Assembly (NCBI RefSeq): GCF_900129725.1 | Contig: NZ_FQWQ01000006.1 | Coordinates: 372,001-436,000 of the forward strand | Direction of reading: 5' to 3' | Length of the DNA stretch: 64,000 bases | Source of the DNA: Chryseolinea serpens | GTDB lineage: Bacteria; Bacteroidota; Bacteroidia; Cytophagales; Cyclobacteriaceae | Part shown: positions 44,430-51,115 of the stretch, piece after piece | Numbering within the stretch: the first letter of the stretch is position 1 | Layout: each line of letters begins with the position of its first letter | The notes under the pieces: model-generated | Database searches by the model: none | The model's input: only the letters and a program-made list of their open reading frames with translations | What the model was told of the DNA's origin: nothing | Made by a program: the position numbers and the translations under genes

Positions 44430-44969
44430 TTACTCAAGCACAGCTTCCACGTCGTCCATTTTTGCGGTCGTAAACTTTCCGGAGGTTGCGTGTATAATTT
44501 TCCCGTCGGCGTCCAACACGAAGAAATAGGGAATGTCTTTCTTTTCGAAGTCGAGGGCTTCCTTGTAAGGTTTTAGTTCACCGCGATAAAAAAGAATATA
44601 GGGGAGGAGTTGCGGATCGATATTTTTTATGGCTTTGCGCTTGGCCGTGCCGGTGGCCGCTGCATTCACACCGGTGAACATGGGGACGAAATAGACGTTC
44701 ACATCATAGGCAAAACTGGACATAAGCCCTTTGTTTTTTTGGATGAATTTTTCGAACACGGGTTGGAACCAGGAGTTCAGTTCGTCTTCGGATTTTTTGG
44801 AATACGCCAATCCCAGTAATGTGTATTTTCCTTTTACATCTTGCGGAAGTTTGACTTTTTTGTCCTCCACGGTTTCTGCTTCCATGTCGGGGAACATTTT
44901 ACCCGTCACCTGCGCAAAGGAAGAAAGGGCCAAAAGAAGCCCCATGAACAACAAGCCTGATTTTTTCAT
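44430..44969 (-). CDS. Exported thioredoxin-fold-like protein lacking cysteine
   Basis: A 179-residue protein with a signal peptide to about residue 19 (cut after FAQ). The pattern of strands and helices (KYTLLGLAYSKKSEDELNSW, YDVNVYFVPMF, IPYFFVLDADGKIIHATSGKF) is that of AhpC/TSA-type thioredoxin folds, with the C-terminal VLDADGKI strand very typical. There is no cysteine anywhere, so it cannot be a redox enzyme; a chaperone or binding role is more likely. ATG 44969 chosen because it starts the signal peptide. Confidence 0.75.
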   Translation of the reverse strand: MKKSGLLFMGLLLALSSFAQVTGKMFPDMEAETVEDKKVKLPQDVKGKYTLLGLAYSKKSEDELNSWFQPVFEKFIQKNKGLMSSFAYDVNVYFVPMFTGVNAAATGTAKRKAIKNIDPQLLPYILFYRGELKPYKEALDFEKKDIPYFFVLDADGKIIHATSGKFTTAKMDDVEAVLE

Positions 44970-45100
44970 AACGTAGTTTTGGTTTGAATTTTGGAAGGTA
45001 CTAAAACCGCGCCAGAAGAACGGTTGTGTTCCTTTGGTCAACGCTTTTTGCGAGATGTAAAGCAAAAGACGCAGTTGGATGGTGTTGCGAAGCTTTCATG

Positions 45101-45164
45101 TTTTTCACCGCAAAGACGCGGAGACTCAAAGTCTTTACGCGTCAGTGCCTTTGCGGAAAAAAAA
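45101..45164. repeat. Nested palindromic intergenic repeat (CCGCAAAG...CTTTGCGG)
   Basis: Three stacked inverted repeats: CCGCAAAG (45108-45115) / CTTTGCGG (45149-45156); GACGCG (45115-45120) / CGCGTC (45138-45143); AGACT (45122-45126) / AGTCT (45130-45134), loop CAA. The whole would fold as one long cruciform or hairpin. The CGCAAAG/CTTTGCG arms relate it to the element at 10361-10454. It fills the gap between nitroreductase and the thioredoxin-fold gene. Confidence 0.6.
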
Positions 45165-45167
45165 TCT

Positions 45168-45755
45168 TTAGTGCACCCATTTTATTTTCTCCGCAACGGG
45201 TTTGCGCCTTCCTTCCGGAAGTGGTCCCTTGGGAATGCCCACGTGAAAGAACCCGATCAGCTTATCGGCTTCGCCCCAACCGAAGAATGTTTTTGCTTCT
45301 TCAAAATACGTAACACCTCCCGTGCTGAGATACCCACCGACGCCATAGGCAGTGGCCGTGAGATACATGTTTTCGATCGCGCAAAAAACCGCGCCGACCT
45401 CTTCAATCTCGGGCACGGCCTTCTTCTCGTCGCGCTTCATGCCGATGGCAATGATGTGCGATGAAAGTAAGGGCTTGGAGAGCAGACCCTGGTATTTGTC
45501 TTCGCTGAAAGTCCCGCTGGAGGTGGTTACCTTTTTGTATAACTCGGCCTGAAATACTGCGAGTTGCAGAATTCCCTGGCCGGTGAAGACCACAAAGCGC
45601 CAGGGCTCGGTGAACTTGTGTGTGGGTGCCCAGTTGGCGTTGTAAAGCATTTGTTCAACAATGGCATCGCTCACGCGGGCGCCACTATATTGCGCCTGGA
45701 ACACGGAACGGCGGTTTTTGATGAGCGCGTTGACAATATCGGGATCAATATTCAT
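45168..45755 (-). CDS. Nitroreductase family FMN-dependent oxidoreductase
   Basis: A 195-residue nitroreductase-like flavoprotein. The N-terminal RRSVFQAQYSGARVSD and ANWAPTHKFTEPWRFVVF segments match the FMN-contacting regions (R-R-S and P-x-x-x-x-P-W-R-F). A later AIENMYLTATAYGVGGYLS helix and a C-terminal GWGEADKLIGFFHVGIPKG also fit the family. It reduces nitro compounds or quinones with NAD(P)H, actual substrate unknown. The 3' end lies next to a palindromic repeat. Confidence 0.9.
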   Translation of the reverse strand: MNIDPDIVNALIKNRRSVFQAQYSGARVSDAIVEQMLYNANWAPTHKFTEPWRFVVFTGQGILQLAVFQAELYKKVTTSSGTFSEDKYQGLLSKPLLSSHIIAIGMKRDEKKAVPEIEEVGAVFCAIENMYLTATAYGVGGYLSTGGVTYFEEAKTFFGWGEADKLIGFFHVGIPKGPLPEGRRKPVAEKIKWVH

Positions 45756-45801
45756 TTGTTTTCTTTTTCATAAATTTACAAGAATCAAAACGTTTTATAG
45801 C

Positions 45802-46557
45802 ATGCAAAAACTTCTACTCTTCATCTTAGTAACGATCGCCATAAGCGCTTGTGCGCCGGTCTATGTGCCCAACATGCGCAACTCGCCGTTGTTCCGCAAA
45901 GCGGGAGAGTTTCAAGGTTCGGTGCAATTTGGTAACGGCCTGGACGCGCAAGCAGCCGTTGCGGTGACCAACCACATCGGAGTGATTGGCAACTTTTCAT
46001 TTGCCGACCATACCAGTTACGACAACAACAACAATCCGAATAACAACGACGACTATCACAAACATAAACTGCTGGAAGGAGGCCTTGGCTACTACCAGAA
46101 TGACGGCAATTGGTGTTTCGAAGTGTTTGCCGGCTACGGTAGAGGGGAAGGCTCCAGCTACGCCAACTATGAATTTTGGCAAACAACAACAGCACGATCG
46201 ACTGGAAAGTATGAGCGCTATTTTATTCAACCTGCTTTTGGATACAACAAAAAGATTTTTCATTTCTCCATTATACCGCGCATTTCGGTTGTGAATTTTA
46301 CGGAATTTTCAAGCGATGCCACCACTTCCACCCCTCCCGTTCATCTGGGCAGCGATCCAAGGGTATTTATTGAGCCCGCTTTCATGGGCCGCGTAAACCT
46401 AATGGATAACCATATGTTTTTTTGTTTCCAGGCCGGCGTCGCTGTGCCCGCAGCCACCAGTGTTTATTTTGAATACCGCTGGTTTCAATTATCCACCGGC
46501 ATCGGCTTCCGCATCGGAGGATGGAAACCGGAGGCCAAAACAGACTCTTCTAAATAA
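45802..46557 (+). CDS. Putative outer-membrane lipoprotein
   Basis: A 251-residue lipoprotein with lipobox ISA-C17. The mature part has many aromatic beta strands, a Gly/Tyr-rich centre (CFEVFAGYGRGEGSSYANYEF) and ends in WFQLSTGIGFRIGG, as in small outer-membrane beta-barrels. An asparagine run (YDNNNNPNNNDDY, near residue 75) looks like a surface loop. Function unknown. It diverges from the nitroreductase with 46 bp between starts. The frame opens earlier, at 45661, but the lipoprotein signal fixes the start at 45802. Confidence 0.75.
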   Translation: MQKLLLFILVTIAISACAPVYVPNMRNSPLFRKAGEFQGSVQFGNGLDAQAAVAVTNHIGVIGNFSFADHTSYDNNNNPNNNDDYHKHKLLEGGLGYYQNDGNWCFEVFAGYGRGEGSSYANYEFWQTTTARSTGKYERYFIQPAFGYNKKIFHFSIIPRISVVNFTEFSSDATTSTPPVHLGSDPRVFIEPAFMGRVNLMDNHMFFCFQAGVAVPAATSVYFEYRWFQLSTGIGFRIGGWKPEAKTDSSK

Positions 46558-46563
46558 AAAAAA

Positions 46564-46593
46564 ACGCCGCCTCAAAAGGGCGGCGTTTTTTTT
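46564..46593. terminator. Bidirectional terminator
   Basis: Stem ACGCCGCC (46564-46571) / GGCGGCGT (46579-46586) with an A run before and a T run after, so it works on both strands. It separates the convergent lipoprotein and amidohydrolase genes. Confidence 0.85.
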
Positions 46594-46616
46594 ATAACAA
46601 ACTTTCTTAACCCCAA

Positions 46617-47729
46617 TTATTTCGGGAACAAGCTGGCATCGATGTTGGGAATTACTTTTATGGCGTTCTTGTAATAGATCTTTTTCAACACGTCGTCGGG
46701 AAGATCAAGGCCATACATCCTCCAGAAGGCGTGATAGCGCTTGTGATAAGGGAAATAGTCATCGGCTGTTTCCAGCACGCGGAAATACGTCGCGTACTCT
46801 TCGGGCACCCACGAATCTTTGCCAAACATGACACGGTCCTGGTACTTGATCAGGAACGCGCGGCCTGCACGCGGCTGCCGGCCCAATTCGGCGATCACGG
46901 CGCCGAGTTCGCAATACATGTTGGGCATCTGATCCAGCAACGTGCCAAGTGTTTTCAGATCGTTGGCATACCAGCCCATGTGCGCGTTGATGAATTTTGT
47001 CTTCGGATGTTTTTTGAACATGCGATGCTGTTCGTCAATGACCGTTTGCCACGACGTAGTGTCCGTGTCGTGTCTTCTGCCCGGGTGAAGTTTCAATTCC
47101 AGCCAGCGCTCGTTGTTCTTGTCGATGGGTTGCCAGAATTGGCTGGGGTCGGCGCTGTGGATAAACACGGGGATGCCCAGTTGACCGCATTTGTCCCAGA
47201 TGGGATCGATGCGCGGGTCGTCGATGTGGATGCGCCGGCCTTTGCTGTCGACAGCAAACAGTCCCAGGGTTTTGTAGATCTTCAAACCGTTGGCGCCTTT
47301 CTTCACGTCATCTTCCAGTTGCTTGAGCATGCGACCCTGCCATTCGGGATCGTCGATCGCGGCAAAGTCCATGTTGGTGAAAACAATGAGCCGCTTGGGG
47401 TTGGTCTTCTTCACGTTCTCCAGCGACTTATCTAAATGTTCGGTGCTGCCCCGGCCCCGGCCACTCAGGTTTACCATGACGGCCATGTTGAGGATGTCCA
47501 TTTCCCGGAGCAGGGCATTGAGGTCCTGCGTGGGCATGTTGAACTGATGGTTGTGCACATCGACAAATGGATATTTGGCACGCGTTAGCACGTGCTCTGG
47601 GACCACCAGTGTCGACGGCGGATCATAGTCTTCAAAATCCATTTTCATGTCCAGTGGCCTTTCCTGTGCACAGCCCGCGATCGCGCTCAGGATGGCGAAG
47701 GTGCCTATGTAGATTTTTTTCATGTTCAT
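46617..47729 (-). CDS. Amidohydrolase family lipoprotein (amidohydrolase_2-like)
   Basis: A 370-residue TIM-barrel metal hydrolase. FVDVHNHQFNMP near residue 62 gives the HxH-like first metal motif, PVFIHSADPSQFW near 200 the central histidine, INAHMGWYAND near 255 another, and MFGKDSW near 310 the late aspartate. It resembles amidohydrolase_2 enzymes such as ACMS decarboxylase or TIM-barrel lactonases; substrate unknown. The N-terminus has a lipobox (IAG-C18 from the second ATG), making it a lipoprotein. Start at 47729 or 47723. Confidence 0.85.
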   Translation of the reverse strand: MNMKKIYIGTFAILSAIAGCAQERPLDMKMDFEDYDPPSTLVVPEHVLTRAKYPFVDVHNHQFNMPTQDLNALLREMDILNMAVMVNLSGRGRGSTEHLDKSLENVKKTNPKRLIVFTNMDFAAIDDPEWQGRMLKQLEDDVKKGANGLKIYKTLGLFAVDSKGRRIHIDDPRIDPIWDKCGQLGIPVFIHSADPSQFWQPIDKNNERWLELKLHPGRRHDTDTTSWQTVIDEQHRMFKKHPKTKFINAHMGWYANDLKTLGTLLDQMPNMYCELGAVIAELGRQPRAGRAFLIKYQDRVMFGKDSWVPEEYATYFRVLETADDYFPYHKRYHAFWRMYGLDLPDDVLKKIYYKNAIKVIPNIDASLFPK

Positions 47730-47884
47730 GCTAAAAAAGTTGCCCTGAAGATAACGGGAATCGCGAAAGCGTGGATAAAAATTTTTCAGGCGGACCAAAC
47801 CGTATTTAAGACATAGCGCCACCGATTTCGCCGTGTGATGCAGGAGGCGCCGGATTTATTTTTATCTTGGGGGTTGATTCATCC

Positions 47885-47892
47885 TAATCTTG
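47885..47892 (+). promoter_or_regulatory. Candidate -7 element adjacent to TPR gene start
   Basis: TAATCTTG differs from TAnnTTTG by one base and ends four bases before ATG 47897, which predicts a leaderless mRNA. A TTG at 47867-47869 is a possible but closely spaced -33 element. Confidence 0.3.
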
Positions 47893-47896
47893 CGAC

Positions 47897-49006
47897 ATGA
47901 GAAAGTTCGCCTTCATTTTTTTAGCACTCCTTATTTTTTACGCCGCGCGCGCGCAAGACCCGCAGCTCGAATCGGCCAAAAAGAAGCTCCAGGCAAGCGA
48001 TTTTGCCGGCGCCAAAACGGAACTGACCAAGATCATCGACGCCAACCCGAAAAATAAAGCAGCCCTCAACCTGCGCGGCCAGGCCAAGGCAGGGCTCGAA
48101 GACTTTTATGGCGCCATTGGCGACTACAATTTTGCCCTGGAAACAGATTCCACCTATGCCGAAGCCCTCAACAATCGGGGTGAAGCCAAAATGTCGCTGG
48201 GCGACGATGAGGGTGCCATTTTGGATTTTGGAAAGGCGTTGAAATTCAACCCCAAACTCGTGGATGCCTATACCAACCGTGGCCTGGCAAAATACAATGT
48301 GGAAGACTTGCAGGGTGCCTATTTCGATTTTTCAAAAGCCCTGGAACTGGGACCCGTGGATGCCGACAAATACTTTAACCGCGGCGTGGCCAAAGCCGAA
48401 CTCGGCGAATTTGTGAGCGCCATCGACGACTACACCAAAGCGATCGAACTGGACAAAACCGACCCAAGCCTCTACAACTACCGGGGTGTGGCACATTACA
48501 ATGTGGGCAACCTCGATCAAGCCATTGCCGACTACGACGAAGCCATAAAACTGGAGAGCAAAGACCCGCAGATGTACGAGAACCGCGCGCTGGCCAAAGG
48601 GGCAAAGCAGGATTTTAAAGGCGCCGTAGACGACTACACCAAAGCGATCCAACTCAACCCCGACGAGCCTGAAACCTATAACCTGCGGGGCGTCACTAAA
48701 TACAGCCTCGAAGACCAGGACGGGGCCATTGCCGACTACACCAAAGCGATCTCCCTGGATGCCACAAACCCCGTCTATTTCGACAACCGGGCATTGAGCA
48801 AGACCGAAAAAGAAGACTATGCCGGCGCCATGGAGGACTACTCGGCGTCCATCGAATTATACCCCAACGACCCCGAAACTTTCTACCAACGCGGATTGGT
48901 AAAATTGAGCATGAACAACAAGTATGATGCATGCCTCGATTTTAAACGGGCCGAAGACCTCGGCTCGGCCGATGCAAAAACCGCGATCAAGAAAAATTGC
49001 AAGTGA
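47897..49006 (+). CDS. Exported tetratricopeptide-repeat protein
   Basis: A 369-residue protein. Signal peptide to about residue 19 (cut after ARA). About ten TPR units of 34 residues fill the rest, each with an NRG/LRG-(L/A)AK helix followed by GA(I/M)xD(Y/F)xKA(I/L)EL. It is probably a periplasmic scaffold. DNA of several units is nearly identical: an 18-base core occurs three times at 102-base multiples. The stop codon overlaps the next gene's GTG start (GTGA). Confidence 0.9.
   Translation: MRKFAFIFLALLIFYAARAQDPQLESAKKKLQASDFAGAKTELTKIIDANPKNKAALNLRGQAKAGLEDFYGAIGDYNFALETDSTYAEALNNRGEAKMSLGDDEGAILDFGKALKFNPKLVDAYTNRGLAKYNVEDLQGAYFDFSKALELGPVDADKYFNRGVAKAELGEFVSAIDDYTKAIELDKTDPSLYNYRGVAHYNVGNLDQAIADYDEAIKLESKDPQMYENRALAKGAKQDFKGAVDDYTKAIQLNPDEPETYNLRGVTKYSLEDQDGAIADYTKAISLDATNPVYFDNRALSKTEKEDYAGAMEDYSASIELYPNDPETFYQRGLVKLSMNNKYDACLDFKRAEDLGSADAKTAIKKNCK
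48428..48751 (+). repeat. In-gene tandem TPR repeats with an exact 18-bp core
   Basis: The 18-mer GACTACACCAAAGCGATC is at 48428-48445, 48632-48649 and 48734-48751, separated by 204 and 102 bases, i.e. two and one TPR units. Identity at DNA level points to recent duplication or gene conversion within the array. Confidence 0.85.
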
Positions 49007-49908
49007 AAGTCGCAGTTGTGCTCAACGGGATCTCATTGGAGAAAGATAATTTCTACCGAAATTATTTTCCAGCCATTGCCATTGTCAGCCCGCCGCAGGT
49101 TTTTGAAACCCGTTCCGCCAACGACGCGGTGGCCCTTGCCTCAAAAGCAGTAGACAAACGCTTCGACATTATTTTTGCTGCCGGGGGCGACGGCACCCTG
49201 AACCAGGTTGTCAACGGGGTACTTCAGGGAAGGGAAGATGCATCGAATTTGCCAGCCATCGGGGTCATCCCCATCGGAATAGGGAACGACTTTGCGCGGG
49301 GCATGGAAATAAAAGCCGAACCCGCAGAGCTGACACAGCTTATAAAAAATTTTAAGCCCACCAATATCGATGCGGGCATCGTGCGGTTCACCACGAAGGA
49401 AGGAAACGAGGCACAACAATATTTTGTAAACATTGCCGAGTTGGGCATGGGACCAGAAGTGGTGCGGAAGGTGCTGGCGAGCGACCGGATTTTTGGTTTG
49501 GGCATGTCCTATTTTCAGGCCATAGTAGCCACTTTTTTCACCCACAGTGCCGTGGAGGTGAAACTGGTCGCCGACCAGTGGCATTGGCAAGGCAAACTGC
49601 GCACGTTGGCGATTGCCAACAGCAAATATCTTGGACACGGCCTCTGCATAGCGCCGCATGCCATACCCGACGATGGCATTTTTGAGGCGGTGGTCTACGG
49701 CAAGGTTTCCTTGTTCGATTTTCTCCGCCACTCCAGCACGCTGAAACAGGGAAAGAAAGTGGAACACCCCGAGGTGACCTACCGGCAGGTGCGGCGTATA
49801 GCCATGACGTCGGCAACAGAATGCCCGATCGAGGCAGACGGCGAACTTTTGGGATGGCTGCCGGCCAGCGTGGAGATGCTGCCGCGGAAGTTGAAATTCC
49901 TGATATAA
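49003..49908 (+). CDS. Diacylglycerol kinase family lipid kinase
   Basis: A 301-residue YegS/DagK-type kinase. The glycine-rich nucleotide motif IFAAGGDGTLNQVVNGVL near residue 57 and PIGIGNDFARGM near 90 are the family hallmarks; the C-terminal beta-sandwich ends in PIEADGELLGWLPASVEM. It phosphorylates diacylglycerol or a related lipid with ATP. The GTG at 49003 overlaps the TPR stop codon (GTGA) and starts with KVAVVLNG, the usual first strand. A TTG start at 48997 is possible. Confidence 0.88.
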   Translation: MKVAVVLNGISLEKDNFYRNYFPAIAIVSPPQVFETRSANDAVALASKAVDKRFDIIFAAGGDGTLNQVVNGVLQGREDASNLPAIGVIPIGIGNDFARGMEIKAEPAELTQLIKNFKPTNIDAGIVRFTTKEGNEAQQYFVNIAELGMGPEVVRKVLASDRIFGLGMSYFQAIVATFFTHSAVEVKLVADQWHWQGKLRTLAIANSKYLGHGLCIAPHAIPDDGIFEAVVYGKVSLFDFLRHSSTLKQGKKVEHPEVTYRQVRRIAMTSATECPIEADGELLGWLPASVEMLPRKLKFLI

Positions 49909-49912
49909 AAAA

Positions 49913-49934
49913 AGCCGGAACATTCGCCCCGGCT
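49913..49934. terminator. Hairpin between lipid kinase and RDD gene
   Basis: Stem AGCCGG (49913-49918) / CCGGCT (49929-49934). A run of A precedes it and TATTTTC follows, so it can act on both strands between convergent genes. Confidence 0.55.
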
Positions 49935-49957
49935 ATTTTCTTAAAGCAGATTAAAGT

Positions 49958-50434
49958 CTATTTTCTTACGACCAGTGCACTGGCGATCATGTCGTGAAGC
50001 GCTTGCTTTTTGTCTGTGAAAGCGGCCATGATGTAACCGATCAAGGCAATATAATACGATACGATCTTGCTCAGGTTCCTCACGATGGCTTTTCCAAACT
50101 CTACTTTGTTGCCGTCCATGTCGGTCACCTTTATGCCCAACGCCAGCTTGCCAACGGACCCTTGAAATTTGGAAGATTCCATGAACGAATGATAGAGGAT
50201 TTGCAGGATCCAGAAAACGATTTGATACAACACAAAAAAGGCCATGAAGGTGGCGACGAAACTCAACGCGGCGGCTTCATCGCCCGATTCGAGTTCTTTT
50301 GCCCGGGAAACGATGCCGACGCCAAAGACGGCGAGCACGGGCATGACGAGAATGAATTGAACGCAGCCCAAAATAAGTCCATCGATAATGTAAGCCACGA
50401 ACCGCAGCCAGAAGCCAGCATAATTTGTATTCAT
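49958..50434 (-). CDS. RDD family membrane protein
   Basis: A 158-residue integral membrane protein. RDD motif region: GFWLRFVAYIIDGLILG at residues 7-23 (R and D at the first helix), then two more hydrophobic segments near 60-80 and 120-140, with KLALGIKVTDMDGNKVEFGKAIVRN between. RDD proteins are widespread with mostly unknown function; some are Na+/H+ antiporters. It converges on the lipid kinase gene. Confidence 0.88.
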   Translation of the reverse strand: MNTNYAGFWLRFVAYIIDGLILGCVQFILVMPVLAVFGVGIVSRAKELESGDEAAALSFVATFMAFFVLYQIVFWILQILYHSFMESSKFQGSVGKLALGIKVTDMDGNKVEFGKAIVRNLSKIVSYYIALIGYIMAAFTDKKQALHDMIASALVVRK

Positions 50435-50539
50435 AGAGGTAAAGGGATTGGTTTATTAAAGCTAATGATAAAAATCATGCGCACAAATGCCTGACGTTGG
50501 CCGATCTCTGTTAAATTTAGGGCCTCACCGAAAGCGGTC

Positions 50540-51058
50540 ATGAATAAAAAACTTCAAACACGATTTGACCGGCTTACACTGGACCAGCAAAAGCTTTTAC
50601 AAAAGCTGTCCGCCCTTTCCGAAACGCAATTGAACACAAGCCCGCCAGGCAAATGGCCGATAAGTTATATCGCGGCACACCTCATCACCTCCGAGCGTTT
50701 GTCGTTGCTGTATATGAAAAAGAAGTCGCAAGGGATATCCGGCTTGCGAAATTCAGGGATGGTGGAGGAAGTTAAAATGTGGGTGTTAAAGCTGTCGCAA
50801 CGCTTCCCCTTTAAATTCAAAGCCCCCGGCTACCTGGTGGAACACACGCCAACCAGCGAGCCACTGGCCGACCTGGCTCAACGTTGGAACGCCGAACGCG
50901 GGAAACTCCGAAAATTCCTGGAGGAGATAAAGGATGAAGACCTCTATAAACTGGTCTACAAACACCCCGTGGCCGGCCGCCTGAATGTGTTGCAGGCGCT
51001 GGATTTTATGATCGAACATTTTCATCACCATTTACCACAGATCAATCGCCTCCTGTAA
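50540..51058 (+). CDS. DinB superfamily protein
   Basis: A 172-residue four-helix-bundle protein. The metal-binding histidines sit in SYIAAHLITSERLSLLYM near residue 50 and in DFMIEHFHHHLPQINRLL at the C-terminus. It is only distantly similar to the DinB-like protein at 22776, though the helix pattern and the closing H-rich motif are alike. Function unknown; thiol-dependent S-transferase is one possibility. Stands alone. Confidence 0.85.
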   Translation: MNKKLQTRFDRLTLDQQKLLQKLSALSETQLNTSPPGKWPISYIAAHLITSERLSLLYMKKKSQGISGLRNSGMVEEVKMWVLKLSQRFPFKFKAPGYLVEHTPTSEPLADLAQRWNAERGKLRKFLEEIKDEDLYKLVYKHPVAGRLNVLQALDFMIEHFHHHLPQINRLL

Positions 51059-51115
51059 GAATTCAGGCTGGACCATCGATCGCTTTGAACATCTTTCTAC
51101 GTCAAATGTATTTCT

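Noticed and set aside
45771-45778. Palindromic TAAATTTA as a shared divergent promoter for nitroreductase and lipoprotein
   Set aside because: It lacks the final G of the -7 consensus on both strands and no -33 element has correct spacing.
47156-47164. Exact DnaA box (TGTGGATAA) in the amidohydrolase gene
   Set aside because: Isolated inside a coding region with no neighbouring boxes; about one chance match is expected per 100-150 kb of double strand.
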